The notes below the pieces were generated by a model that saw nothing but the letters and a program-made list of their open reading frames with translations, had not been told where the DNA came from and did not search any database. A DNA stretch of 64,000 bases, from positions 992,001 through 1,056,000 of the forward strand of contig NZ_CP027858.1 of NCBI RefSeq assembly GCF_005519465.1, given 5' to 3'. A program made the translations under genes and the position numbers. The DNA comes from Streptomyces clavuligerus (GTDB lineage Bacteria > Actinomycetota > Actinomycetes > Streptomycetales > Streptomycetaceae). Below are positions 7,830 to 16,048 of the stretch, in pieces. Each line of letters begins with the position of its first letter. Position 1 is the first letter of the stretch.

Positions 7830-9227
7830 GTGCCGACCACACCCCTCGATCCGCCGGACGCCGTCCCCCTGGACCCGGCGGAGACCGACCGTCTGCTGAC
7901 GCGGGTGGGGGCGCAGCCGCCGGGCGACGGGCGGCCGGCCGCCGGTCCGCGGGCGGAGATCGCGGAGTCCTGGCGGCGGCTGCTGCGCCACGGTCTGGAC
8001 CCGGGCCGTGAGCCGCGGGCGGGGCTGCTGTCGCGGGACGAGTTGGAGCGGCGGCGGCAGGACTCGCCGCTGGGGGAGGTGCTGGATGTCCTGCGGGCGG
8101 GTCTGGTGTCGGCGTCCGACGCCGCACGACTGATCATGGTGGTCGCGGACGCCGAGGGCCGGATGCTGTGGCGCGAGGGTGAGGCGACCGTCCGGCGCAA
8201 GGCCGACGCCCATGGCTTCGTCCCGGGCGCGGACCTCAACGAGGAGTGGATCGGCACCAATGGGGTGGGCACCGCGCTGATCACCGGGCGGCCGATCCAT
8301 GTGCACGCGACCGAGCACTTCCTGGCCGCCCATCGCACCTGGACCTGCGCGGGCGCGCCGGTGGTCGATCCCCGGGACGGCCGCCCGCTGGGGGTGGTCA
8401 ATGTCAGCGGGCCGCTGGCCACCGTGCATCCGACGATGCTGGCGCTGGTCACGTCGGTGGCCCGGCTGGCCGAGGCGGAGCTGCGCCGGCACCATTTCGC
8501 CGCGCTGGAGCGGCTGCGGTCCAGCGCGGCGCCGCTGCTGGGGCGGATGGGCGGCCGGGCGCTCGCGGTGGACGGCGACGGCTGGACGGCGGCGGTGATC
8601 GGGATGCCGCCGCCGGACCGGCTGGCCCTGCCGAAGCCGCCTCCGGACGGCCGGGTGTGGCTGCCCGCGCTCGGCATGTGCGCGATGGAGCCGCTGCCCG
8701 GGGGCTGGCTGCTGCGGCCGGAGGAGGCGGCGGACCCCGGGGGGTGCGCCCCCCGGGTGCTGCTGGACCTCAGCCGGGCGCACCGGCCCTCGGTGACGGT
8801 GCGCGGGGAGGAGGGGAGCTGGACGTACGAGCCGAGCCCCCGCCATGCCGAGCTGTTGTGCGCGCTGGCCCGGCATCCGGGGGGCCGGAGCGCGGCCGAG
8901 CTGGCGGCGGATCTCTTCGCCGACCCGAGCCGTACGGTGACGGTCCGGGCGGAGTTCTCCCGGCTGCGGCGGCATCTGGCGCCGGTGCTGGCGAGCCGCC
9001 CGTACCGGTTCGCGGACGGGGTGGAGGTGGAGGTGATCCCTCCGGCGCCGGGTGCCTTCCCGGGGGCTCCGACGGCTGCCGGGCCCGGGGTGTGCCCGGG
9101 CGCGGTGGAGACCGGGTCCGAGGCGGCCGGGGGGTGCCGGGGAGTGCGGGCCGCCGTGGAGACGGGCCCTGAGGTGCCCCCGGCACCGGCCCGGCTTGGG
9201 GGCGAGCAGCCGGGCGTGCTTCCCTGA
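7830..9227 (+). CDS. GAF-domain transcriptional regulator with C-terminal winged helix
   Basis: 465 aa. Residues about 40-225 resemble the sensor half of AcoR/DhaR-type activators: SWRRLLRHGLDP, then a GAF domain with EEWIGTNGVGTALITGRPIHV, AHRTWTCAGAPVVDP and LGVVNVSGP. There is no sigma-54 AAA domain. Instead residues about 330-400 look like a winged helix (RHAELLCALARHPGGRSAAELA). The last 65 residues are low-complexity Pro/Gly/Ala and unlike the rest. The GTG at 7830 was chosen because AGGAGG lies eight bases upstream. The acetyltransferase gene starts 5 bp after its stop. The ligand is unknown. Confidence 0.82.
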   Translation: MPTTPLDPPDAVPLDPAETDRLLTRVGAQPPGDGRPAAGPRAEIAESWRRLLRHGLDPGREPRAGLLSRDELERRRQDSPLGEVLDVLRAGLVSASDAARLIMVVADAEGRMLWREGEATVRRKADAHGFVPGADLNEEWIGTNGVGTALITGRPIHVHATEHFLAAHRTWTCAGAPVVDPRDGRPLGVVNVSGPLATVHPTMLALVTSVARLAEAELRRHHFAALERLRSSAAPLLGRMGGRALAVDGDGWTAAVIGMPPPDRLALPKPPPDGRVWLPALGMCAMEPLPGGWLLRPEEAADPGGCAPRVLLDLSRAHRPSVTVRGEEGSWTYEPSPRHAELLCALARHPGGRSAAELAADLFADPSRTVTVRAEFSRLRRHLAPVLASRPYRFADGVEVEVIPPAPGAFPGAPTAAGPGVCPGAVETGSEAAGGCRGVRAAVETGPEVPPAPARLGGEQPGVLP

Positions 9228-9232
9228 CCTGT

Positions 9233-9814
9233 ATGAGCATCGCTGTGACCACGTGGTCCCTGGAGCAGACGTCCCCCGCCGATCTGCGGCCCGCCGCCGT
9301 GCCCGAGGGCGATATCCGGATCGTCCGCTCCGAGGTGCCTTCGCCGGAGTTCAGCCGTTTCCTGTATCGCGCGGTCGGCGGGGATGTCCGCTGGACGGAC
9401 CGGCTGGGGATGACCTACGCGCAGTGGGAGGAGACGCTGGGCCGGCCGGGCACCGAGACCTGGGTGGCGTACGACCGCGGGACCCCGGCGGGGTACGCGG
9501 AGCTCCAGGCGCAGGACGAGGGCGTGGTGGAGATCGTCTACTTCGGGCTCATGCCCGCCTTCCGCGGTCGCCGGATCGGCGGCCATCTGCTCTCGTACGC
9601 GACGGCCAGGGCCTGGGACCTCGCCGAGCGGTGGCCCGATCTGCCGTCCACCAAGCGGGTGTGGGTGCACACCTGCTCGCTCGACGGTCCGCACGCGATG
9701 GCCAACTACGAGCGGCGCGGCTTCGCCCTCTTCGACACCTCGGTGGCCGATGAGCCGGTCCGGGAGACCCCCGGCCCCTGGCGCGGCGCGCACCCGGCGG
9801 CCCCTGGCCGGTAA
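9233..9814 (+). CDS. GNAT-family N-acetyltransferase
   Basis: 193 aa. A single GNAT domain with the acetyl-CoA loop VEIVYFGLMPAFRGRRIGGHLLSYATARAW (about residues 98-127, in place of the Q/RxxGxG/A motif) and the late strand VWVHTCSLDGPHAMANYERRGFALFDT. The substrate is not evident. The start is 5 bp past the stop of the GAF regulator with no strong Shine-Dalgarno, so translation is probably coupled. A strong terminator follows, which makes this a two-gene unit. Confidence 0.88.
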   Translation: MSIAVTTWSLEQTSPADLRPAAVPEGDIRIVRSEVPSPEFSRFLYRAVGGDVRWTDRLGMTYAQWEETLGRPGTETWVAYDRGTPAGYAELQAQDEGVVEIVYFGLMPAFRGRRIGGHLLSYATARAWDLAERWPDLPSTKRVWVHTCSLDGPHAMANYERRGFALFDTSVADEPVRETPGPWRGAHPAAPGR

Positions 9815-9825
9815 TCGACGGTACA

Positions 9826-9861
9826 AAGGCCGGGGCGGCGGCGCGTTCCCGCCCCGGCCTT
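9826..9861 (+). terminator. Hairpin terminator after the acetyltransferase
   Basis: A perfect 13-bp stem (AAGGCCGGGGCGG at 9826-9838 with 9849-9861) with a 10-nt loop, starting 11 bp past the stop. The stem ends in TT followed by CCTC. Confidence 0.85.
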
Positions 9862-10313
9862 CCTCGCACCCGGCCGCCGGATTCCGGCCCGTTCGGCTGT
9901 CGAGCCGCCGGTCAGAGCGGCACGGGCGGCCGGTCGGACCGTGGGACCTCCCCATCACCATCTCACGATGCGAGCCAACACTGTCCGAGATATGGATAAC
10001 GGTGGACTGGTGTCCGATCCCCATGACAGGCTTCCGTCATGTCTGAAGCTGGAATTGCCTTGGTGAGTCGGCGGCACGTCGATCTCGTCCGCGTGTCCAG
10101 CGCCATCTGTCCCGCCTGCTGACAGCTCAGCACCGCCGCGCCCTCAGCCTCCCGGCTCCCGCTCTTCCGCAGTTCTCCGCAGCGTCGCCCAACTGCGTTC
10201 CCGTACGAGCCGTTTCGCGTCCATTTGGACACCTGCCCGGCGCACCGTCGCGCTCTTTCCACGTGTGCGCAGCTCAGAGCCGCCCTCCTGCCCGTCTCGA
10301 AGGACACATCACC
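9862..10313 (+). promoter_or_regulatory. Leader region of the sulfur operon
   Basis: 452 bp between the terminator and the sulfite reductase start. It holds a less GC-rich stretch around 9955-10010, an inverted repeat CATGAC/GTCATG at 10022-10041 that covers the leader-peptide ATG, and the leader peptide itself (10039-10122). About 190 bp of Cys-poor, GC-rich leader then precede the sulfite reductase. No known riboswitch motif was recognised. Regulation by translation of the leader peptide is the simplest reading. Confidence 0.6.
10039..10122 (+). CDS. Sulfur-operon leader peptide ending in Cys codons
   Basis: 27 aa from ATG 10039, or 19 aa from the in-frame GTG at 10063. The core reads SRRHVDLVRVSSAICPAC and then stops. 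This is the pattern of the short leader peptides annotated upstream of sulfur-assimilation genes in Streptomyces, with an RRHVDL core and a Cys near the end. Cys-rich upstream ORFs of this kind act in mycobacteria as cysteine-responsive attenuators. Two Cys codons sit within the last four codons, followed by TGA. It lies 191 bp before the sulfite reductase gene. Homology is inferred from memory of the pattern. Confidence 0.78.
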   Translation: MSEAGIALVSRRHVDLVRVSSAICPAC

Positions 10314-12011
10314 ATGGCCGCCACCCCCGACAAGCCCGCCCCCGCCGCGTCCCGCCGCAGAACCGGACGACACCGCGGCGAGGGACAGTGGGCCGTTGGC
10401 CATATGACGCCCCTCAACGCCAACGAGCAGACCAAGAAGGACGACGACGGTCTCAATGTACGGACACGTATTGAGACGATCTACGCCAAGCGCGGCTTCG
10501 ACTCCATCGACGGAGCCGATCTGCGCGGACGCATGCGCTGGTGGGGTCTGTACACCCAGCGCAAGCCCGGGATCGACGGCGGCAAGACCGCGATCCTGGA
10601 GCCGGAGGAGCTGGACGACGAGTACTTCATGCTCCGGGTCCGGATCGACGGCGGCCGGCTGACGACCCAGCAGCTCCGGGTGATCGGTGAGATCTCCCAG
10701 GAGTTCGCGCGCGGCACCGCCGACATCACCGACCGGCAGAACGTCCAGTACCACTGGATTCGTATCGAGGACGTCCCCGAGATCTGGCGGCGGCTGGAGG
10801 CCGTGGGACTCTCCACCACCGAGGCGTGCGGCGACACGCCCCGGGTGATCCTCGGCTCCCCCGTCGCGGGCATCGCCGAGGACGAGATCATCGACGGCAC
10901 CCCCGCGATCGACGAGATCTACCGCCGGATCGTCGGCAACAAGGACTTCTCCAACCTGCCCCGCAAGTTCAAGTCCGCAATCTCCGGCTCGCCGCTGCTC
11001 GATGTGGCGCACGAGATCAACGACATCGCCTTCGTCGGGGTGAACCACCCCGAGCACGGGCCGGGCTTCGATGTCTGGGTCGGCGGCGGGCTCTCCACCA
11101 ACCCCAAGATCGGGGTGCGGCTGGGGGCCTGGGTCGCGCTGGAGGACGTCCCCGATGTCTACGAGGGTGTCATCTCGGTCTTCCGCGACTACGGCTACCG
11201 GCGGCTGCGCAACCGCGCCCGGCTCAAGTTCCTCGTCGCCGACTGGGGGGCGGAGAAGTTCCGCCAGGTGCTCGAAGAGCAGTACCTGCTGCGGAAGCTG
11301 GCCGACGGGCCCGCGCCCGAGCAGCCCGTCCAGCGCTGGCGCGACCATGTCGGGGTGCACCGGCAGCGGGACGGCCGCTACTACGTCGGCTTCGCCCCGC
11401 GCGTCGGACGGGTCGACGGAGCCACGCTCAGCAAGATCGCGGAGCTGGCCGAGGCCCATGGCTCGGGCCGTCTGCGCACCACGGCCGAGCAGAAGATGCT
11501 CGTTCTCGACATCGAGGAGTCCCAGGTCGAGCCGCTGGTCGCCGGGCTTGAGGCGCTGGATCTGCGGGTCACCCCCTCCCCCTTCCGGCGCGGCACGATG
11601 GCCTGCACCGGTATCGAGTTCTGCAAGCTGGCGATCGTCGAGACCAAGGGCCGGGGGGCCTCGCTCATCGACGAGCTGGAGCGCCGTCTCCCGGACTTCG
11701 ACGAACCGCTCACCATCAACATCAACGGCTGCCCCAACGCCTGCGCCCGTATCCAGGTGGCGGACATCGGTCTCAAGGGGCAGCTCGTCCTGGACGACGA
11801 GGGCCGGCAGGTCGAGGGCTACCAGGTCCATCTGGGCGGCGCGCTCGGTCTGGAGCCGGGCTTCGGCCGCAAGGTGCGCGGTCTGAAGGTCACCTCCGAC
11901 GAACTGCCCGACTATGTCGAGCGGGTGGTGCGCCGCTTCGAGGCCGAGCGCGAGGACGGCGAGCGTTTCGCGGTGTGGGCGGCGCGCGCCTCCGAGGAGG
12001 CGCTCTCGTGA
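10314..12011 (+). CDS. sir: Ferredoxin-dependent sulfite reductase (nitrite/sulfite reductase family)
   Basis: 565 aa, the usual size of actinobacterial SirA/NirA proteins. It reduces sulfite to sulfide in the cytoplasm using siroheme and a 4Fe-4S cluster. The two ferredoxin-like half domains start near residues 85 and 335. The cluster/siroheme ligands are in CTGIEFCKLA and NGCPNACARIQVADIG. Context (cysH, cysC, cysD, cysN and a sirohydrochlorin chelatase) argues for sulfite rather than nitrite. The ATG at 10314 has AAGGAC about nine bases upstream. The stop overlaps the GTG of the next small ORF. Confidence 0.95.
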   Translation: MAATPDKPAPAASRRRTGRHRGEGQWAVGHMTPLNANEQTKKDDDGLNVRTRIETIYAKRGFDSIDGADLRGRMRWWGLYTQRKPGIDGGKTAILEPEELDDEYFMLRVRIDGGRLTTQQLRVIGEISQEFARGTADITDRQNVQYHWIRIEDVPEIWRRLEAVGLSTTEACGDTPRVILGSPVAGIAEDEIIDGTPAIDEIYRRIVGNKDFSNLPRKFKSAISGSPLLDVAHEINDIAFVGVNHPEHGPGFDVWVGGGLSTNPKIGVRLGAWVALEDVPDVYEGVISVFRDYGYRRLRNRARLKFLVADWGAEKFRQVLEEQYLLRKLADGPAPEQPVQRWRDHVGVHRQRDGRYYVGFAPRVGRVDGATLSKIAELAEAHGSGRLRTTAEQKMLVLDIEESQVEPLVAGLEALDLRVTPSPFRRGTMACTGIEFCKLAIVETKGRGASLIDELERRLPDFDEPLTININGCPNACARIQVADIGLKGQLVLDDEGRQVEGYQVHLGGALGLEPGFGRKVRGLKVTSDELPDYVERVVRRFEAEREDGERFAVWAARASEEALS

Positions 12012-12184
12012 GCGTCGCACACGCGGCCAGCAAGCCGCGGACAACGACGGAAGCCGCACCTCCGCGCCGCGTGGCCGGAGAAGCGAACAGAGCGACCGCG
12101 AGCGCCGCACACACGGCCACCGCGCCGCGGACGACGAAGGCCGTGGGCGGCGAGGCGTATGGAGCAGAGGTGGCGCGGCCATGA
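12008..12184 (+). CDS. Possible small coupled ORF in the sulfur operon, built on a duplication
   Basis: 58 aa of Ala/Thr/Arg-rich, low-complexity sequence. Its GTG overlaps the sulfite reductase stop and its TGA overlaps the ATG of the next gene, so the frame would keep translation continuous across this stretch. The segment contains an imperfect direct repeat of about 45 bp. No family is recognised. It may be a filler insertion that stayed open because coupling was kept, rather than a functional gene. Confidence 0.35.
   Translation: MSVAHAASKPRTTTEAAPPRRVAGEANRATASAAHTATAPRTTKAVGGEAYGAEVARP
12011..12145 (+). repeat. Imperfect direct repeat of about 45 bp inside the sulfur operon
   Basis: Positions 12011-12056 and 12101-12145 are similar over their length: AGCGTCGCACACGCGGCCA against AGCGCCGCACACACGGCCA, and GCCGCGGACAACGACGGAAG against GCCGCGGACGACGAAGG. 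The copies are 90 bp apart. Together they make up most of the DNA between sir and the zinc-ribbon gene. Confidence 0.75.
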
Positions 12185-12360
12185 GTGAGCGAGCCGCCCC
12201 GTTCTACTGCCCCTACTGCGGCGACGAGGATCTGCGCCCCAGTGAGGAGGGCCACGGCGCCTGGGAGTGCGCCGCCTGCAATCGGGCGTTCCGGCTGAAG
12301 TTCCTCGGGCTGCTGGCCCGGGGGGTCGCCCGCGCCGAGGTCACGGAGGAGGGGATATGA
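12181..12360 (+). CDS. Small zinc-ribbon-like protein of the sulfur operon
   Basis: 59 aa. Two Cys pairs, CPYCG at residues 10-14 and CAACN at residues 31-35, make a rubredoxin/zinc-ribbon knuckle. It is followed by a basic, hydrophobic C-terminal helix (FRLKFLGLLARGVARAEV). Small proteins of this kind lie between sir and cysH in Streptomyces sulfur operons; their function is not established. Its ATG overlaps the stop of the preceding ORF and its TGA overlaps the cysH ATG. A role in electron transfer or metal handling for CysH/Sir is plausible but only inferred. Confidence 0.85.
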   Translation: MSERAAPFYCPYCGDEDLRPSEEGHGAWECAACNRAFRLKFLGLLARGVARAEVTEEGI

Positions 12361-13055
12361 CGGTCGTGTCGCCCGAGCAGCACCGCGCTCTCGCCGAGCG
12401 CGCCGGGCGGGAGCTGGAGGACGCCCCCGCCCTGGAGATCCTCTCGTGGGCCGCGAAGACCTTCGGCCCCCGGTTCTGTGTCACCTCCTCCATGGAGGAC
12501 GCGGTGGTCGCCCATCTCGCCTCCCGGGCCTTCCCGGGCGTCGATGTCGTCTTCCTCGACACGGGCTACCACTTCCCCGAGACCATCGGCACCCGGGACG
12601 CGGTCGAGGCCGTGATGGACGTCCGGGTGATCACACTGACCCCCCGTCGGTCCGTCGCCGAGCAGGACGCCGAGCACGGGCCGCGGCTCCACGACCGGGA
12701 CCCCGACCTGTGCTGCGCGCTGCGCAAGGTCAAGCCGCTGGAGGAGGGGCTCACCGGCTATGACGCCTGGGCGACCGGGCTGCGCAGGGACGAGTCCCCG
12801 ACCCGGGCGAACACCCCGGTCGTCGGCTGGGACGAGCGCCGGGGCAAGGTGAAGGTCTCCCCCATCGCGCGCTGGACCCAGGACGACGTGGACGCCTATG
12901 TCGCCGAGCACGGCGTCCTCACCAATCCCCTGCTCATGGACGGCTACACCTCCGTGGGCTGCGCCCCCTGCACCCGTCAGGTGCTGGCGGGCGAGGACGC
13001 GCGGGCCGGGCGCTGGGCCGGGCGCGGCAAGACGGAATGCGGACTGCACGGATGA
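12357..13055 (+). CDS. cysH: Adenylyl-sulfate/phosphoadenylyl-sulfate reductase
   Basis: 232 aa. It reduces activated sulfate (APS or PAPS) to sulfite with thioredoxin. The PP-loop ATPase-like core has SSMEDAVVAHL and DTGYHFPETIGTRD. Two Cys pairs (DLCCALRKVKPL near residue 121 and GCAPCTR near 203) mark the 4Fe-4S form, which usually prefers APS. The catalytic Cys is in KTECGLHG at the extreme C-terminus. The ATG overlaps the stop of the zinc-ribbon gene (ATGA). APS specificity is inferred from the cluster ligands, yet cysC is also present, so PAPS may be made for other uses. Confidence 0.95.
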   Translation: MTVVSPEQHRALAERAGRELEDAPALEILSWAAKTFGPRFCVTSSMEDAVVAHLASRAFPGVDVVFLDTGYHFPETIGTRDAVEAVMDVRVITLTPRRSVAEQDAEHGPRLHDRDPDLCCALRKVKPLEEGLTGYDAWATGLRRDESPTRANTPVVGWDERRGKVKVSPIARWTQDDVDAYVAEHGVLTNPLLMDGYTSVGCAPCTRQVLAGEDARAGRWAGRGKTECGLHG

Positions 13056-13630
13056 CCACACAGGCGCGCGAGCGCGCGAAGGAGCGGGAGACCCACGTGA
13101 CCGGTGCCACCATCTGGCTCACCGGACTGCCGAGCGCAGGGAAGACGACGATCGCCCGGGCGCTGGCGGAGCGGCTGGCGGCCGAGGGCCGCAGGACCGA
13201 GGTGCTGGACGGCGACGAGATCCGGGAATTCCTCTCCGCGGGGCTCGGCTTCGACCGCCGGGACCGGGACACCAATGTCCAGCGGATCGGTTTTGTGGCC
13301 GAGCTGCTGGCGTCCCACGGGGTCCTCGTCCTCGTCCCGGTGATCGCTCCGTACGCCGACAGCCGGGAGTCCGTGCGCGAGCGGCACGCCGCCGAGGGCA
13401 CCCCGTATGTCGAGGTGCATGTGGCGACCCCGGTCGAGGTGTGCTCCGAGCGGGATGTGAAGGGGCTCTACGCCCGGCAGGCCGCCGGTGAGATCAGCGG
13501 GCTGACCGGGGTGGACGACCCGTATGAGGCGCCCGTCTCGCCGGATCTGCGGATCGAGTCCCAGGACCAGAGTGTCGAGGAGTCCGCCGGGGCGCTGTAC
13601 GCGCTCCTCGCCGAGAGGGGCGTTCTGTGA
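13052..13630 (+). CDS. cysC: Adenylyl-sulfate kinase
   Basis: 192 aa from the coupled ATG at 13052, which overlaps the cysH stop. A GTG at 13097 with GGGAG six bases upstream gives a 177-aa form starting right at the conserved VTGATIWLTGL and is a serious alternative. P-loop GLPSAGKTT, then DGDEIREFLSAGLGFDRRDRDTNVQRIGFVA and APYADSRESVR, all standard CysC motifs. It phosphorylates APS to PAPS in the cytoplasm. Its stop overlaps the cysD GTG. Confidence 0.95.
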   Translation: MTTQARERAKERETHVTGATIWLTGLPSAGKTTIARALAERLAAEGRRTEVLDGDEIREFLSAGLGFDRRDRDTNVQRIGFVAELLASHGVLVLVPVIAPYADSRESVRERHAAEGTPYVEVHVATPVEVCSERDVKGLYARQAAGEISGLTGVDDPYEAPVSPDLRIESQDQSVEESAGALYALLAERGVL

Positions 13631-14610
13631 GCGAGGACCGGCACAGCACCACGGCCGTGGCGGGAGGCCAGGGCGCGGCGGGAGCGGGGGCCCAGCAGCC
13701 GGAGGCGGACTCCCCGTTCGCGCTCTCGCACCTGGACGCGCTCGAATCGGAGGCGGTGCACATCTTCCGCGAGGTGGCGGGCGAGTTCGAGCGGCCGGTG
13801 ATCCTCTTCTCCGGCGGCAAGGACTCCATCGTCATGCTGCATCTCGCGCTCAAGGCGTTCGCGCCCGCCGCGATCCCGTTCTCGCTGCTGCATGTGGACA
13901 CGGGGCACAACTTCCCCGAGGTCCTGGAGTACCGGGACCGTACGGTCGCCCGGCACGGGCTGCGGCTGCGCATCGCCTCCGTGCAGGAGTACATCGACGC
14001 GGGCACGCTGCGGGAGCGCCCCGACGGCACCCGCAATCCGCTCCAGACGGTGCCGCTGACGGACGCGATCCAGGAGCACCGCTTCGACGCGGTCTTCGGC
14101 GGCGGGCGCCGTGACGAGGAGAAGGCGCGCGCCAAGGAGCGGGTGTTCTCCCTGCGGGACGAGTTCTCCCAGTGGGACCCGCGCCGTCAGCGGCCCGAGC
14201 TGTGGCAGCTCTACAACGGGCGCCACGCGCCCGGCGAGCATGTCCGCGTCTTCCCGCTCTCCAACTGGACCGAGCTGGATGTGTGGCAGTACATCGCGCG
14301 TGAGTCGATCGAGCTGCCGGAGATCTACTTCGCGCACGAGCGCGAGGTGTTCTCCCGCAGCGGGATGTGGCTGACCGCCGGTGACTGGGGCGGCCCCCGG
14401 GAGTCCGAGCCGGTGCAGACCCGCACCGTCCGCTACCGCACGGTCGGCGACATGTCGTGCACCGGTGCCGTCGACTCCGACGCCACCACACTCGACGCGG
14501 TGATCGCCGAGATCGCCGCCTCCCGGCTCACCGAACGCGGCGCCACCCGCGCCGACGACAAGCTCTCCGAAGCGGCGATGGAAGACCGCAAGCGCGAAGG
14601 GTATTTCTAG
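13627..14610 (+). CDS. cysD: Sulfate adenylyltransferase subunit 2
   Basis: 327 aa. ATP-pyrophosphatase-type subunit that makes APS from sulfate and ATP together with the GTPase CysN. PP-loop FSGGKDSIVMLHLALKAF near residues 60-77; further CysD motifs are HVDTGHNFPEV, FGGGRRDEEKARAKERVFSLRD and FPLSNWTELDVWQYI. The first 30 residues are Gly/Ala/Gln-rich and variable. The GTG start overlaps the cysC stop (GTGA), and the stop lies 2 bp before the cysN ATG. Member of the sir-cysH-cysC-cysD-cysN operon. Confidence 0.96.
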   Translation: MSEDRHSTTAVAGGQGAAGAGAQQPEADSPFALSHLDALESEAVHIFREVAGEFERPVILFSGGKDSIVMLHLALKAFAPAAIPFSLLHVDTGHNFPEVLEYRDRTVARHGLRLRIASVQEYIDAGTLRERPDGTRNPLQTVPLTDAIQEHRFDAVFGGGRRDEEKARAKERVFSLRDEFSQWDPRRQRPELWQLYNGRHAPGEHVRVFPLSNWTELDVWQYIARESIELPEIYFAHEREVFSRSGMWLTAGDWGGPRESEPVQTRTVRYRTVGDMSCTGAVDSDATTLDAVIAEIAASRLTERGATRADDKLSEAAMEDRKREGYF

Positions 14611-14612
14611 CC

Positions 14613-15947
14613 ATGACCTCCGCGACCGAACAGCTCTCGGCCACCACCCTGCTGCGTTTCGCGACCGCCGGTTCCGTGGACGACGGAAAGTCCACCCTCG
14701 TCGGACGCCTTCTCCATGACTCCAAATCGGTCCTGACCGACCAGTTGGAGGCGGTGGAACACGCCTCCCGCTCCCGTGGCCAGGAGGCACCCGACCTCGC
14801 CCTTCTCACCGACGGCCTGCGGGCCGAGCGGGAGCAGGGCATCACGATCGACGTGGCGTACCGCTACTTCGCCACCGCCCGCCGCCGCTTCATCCTCGCC
14901 GACACCCCCGGGCATGTGCAGTACACCCGCAACATGGTCACCGGGGCCTCCACCGCCGAGCTGGCCGTGGTTCTGGTGGACGCGCGCAACGGCGTCGTCG
15001 AGCAGACCCGCCGCCATGCCGCCGTCGCCGCGCTCCTGCGGGTGCCGCACGTGGTCCTCGCGGTCAACAAGATGGACCTGGTCGACTACGACGAGACCGT
15101 CTTCGCGGCGATCGCGAACGAGTTCACCGGGTACGCCTCCGCCCTGGGGGTCCCGGAGATCACGGCCATCCCGATCTCGGCGCTGGCCGGGGACAATGTC
15201 GTCGACCCCTCCGCCAACATGGACTGGTACGGCGGCCCCACCGTCCTCGAACACCTCGAAACGGTCCCCGTCAGCCATGATCTGACCGGCTGCCACGCCC
15301 GTTTCCCGGTGCAGTACGTGATCCGCCCGCAGACCGCCGAGCACCCCGACTACCGCGGCTACGCCGGTCAGATCGCCGCCGGTACCTTCCGGGTCGGCGA
15401 GCAGGTGACCGTTCTGCCCTCGGGGCGCCGGTCCACGATCACCGGCATCGATCTGCTCGGCCGCCCCGTCGACACCGCGTGGGCGCCCCAGTCGGCCACC
15501 CTGCTGCTCGCGGACGACATCGACATCTCGCGCGGGGATCTGCTCGTCCCGAGCGACGACGCCCCGCCGACCAGCCAGGACATCGAGGCCACCGTCTGCC
15601 ATGTGGCCGACCGGCCGCTGACCGTGGGCCAGCGGGTGCTGCTCAAGCACACCACCCGCACCGTGAAGGCGATCGTCAAGGCGATCCCCTCCCGGCTCAC
15701 CCTGGACGACCTGTCCCAGCACCCGGACCCCGGGCAGCTCCTCGCCAACGACATCGGCCGGGTCACCGTACGCACCGCCGAGCCGCTGGCCCTCGACCCG
15801 TACGCGCAGTCCCGGCGTACCGGATCGTTCCTGCTGATCGACCCCGCCGACGGCACCACGCTGACGGCGGGCATGGCGGGCGAGGCGTTCACCGACGTCA
15901 CCGCGCCCACCACCCCGGCCGACGACGACGCGGAGTGGGACTTCTGA
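14613..15947 (+). CDS. cysN: Sulfate adenylyltransferase subunit 1 (GTPase)
   Basis: 444 aa, GTP-binding elongation-factor-like subunit that drives APS synthesis. G1 loop GSVDDGKSTLVGRLL (about residues 20-34), G2/G3 with REQGITIDVAYRYF and DTPGHVQYTRNM, G4 NKMD. Two beta-barrel domains follow. It lacks a fused CysC domain, which fits the separate cysC upstream. The C-terminal Asp/Glu-rich end (DDDAEWDF) is short. The start is 2 bp after cysD. Its stop sits in TGATGA and overlaps a possible tiny ORF. Confidence 0.96.
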   Translation: MTSATEQLSATTLLRFATAGSVDDGKSTLVGRLLHDSKSVLTDQLEAVEHASRSRGQEAPDLALLTDGLRAEREQGITIDVAYRYFATARRRFILADTPGHVQYTRNMVTGASTAELAVVLVDARNGVVEQTRRHAAVAALLRVPHVVLAVNKMDLVDYDETVFAAIANEFTGYASALGVPEITAIPISALAGDNVVDPSANMDWYGGPTVLEHLETVPVSHDLTGCHARFPVQYVIRPQTAEHPDYRGYAGQIAAGTFRVGEQVTVLPSGRRSTITGIDLLGRPVDTAWAPQSATLLLADDIDISRGDLLVPSDDAPPTSQDIEATVCHVADRPLTVGQRVLLKHTTRTVKAIVKAIPSRLTLDDLSQHPDPGQLLANDIGRVTVRTAEPLALDPYAQSRRTGSFLLIDPADGTTLTAGMAGEAFTDVTAPTTPADDDAEWDF

Positions 15948-16048
15948 TGACGACCGATGTCTTCGCGACCTTCGCGAAGGAAGGCGGACGGGTGGGCAGC
16001 GGCACCCTCGGCGCGGGTTCGGGGGGTGTCGTGCGATGTGCGCGATAG
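15947..16048 (+). CDS. Possible 33-aa ORF coupled to cysN
   Basis: An ATG overlaps the cysN stop (TGATGA) and opens a 33-aa frame beginning MTTDVFATFAKEGG and ending VVRCAR. It has no recognisable domain and only a single Cys near the end. It lies 106 bp before the sulfonate-binding lipoprotein gene. It could be a leader or a chance frame; the overlap is the only support. Confidence 0.25.
   Translation: MTTDVFATFAKEGGRVGSGTLGAGSGGVVRCAR

Noticed and set aside
7617..8011. Plus-strand frame starting after the poly-A run with AGAGG upstream
   Set aside because: It runs into the GAF regulator in the wrong frame and is Arg/Pro/Gly-rich, so it is a shadow frame.
10314..12011. Nitrite reductase
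   Set aside because: The family covers both, but the surrounding genes are all for sulfate reduction and sulfonate uptake, so sulfite reductase is the better call.
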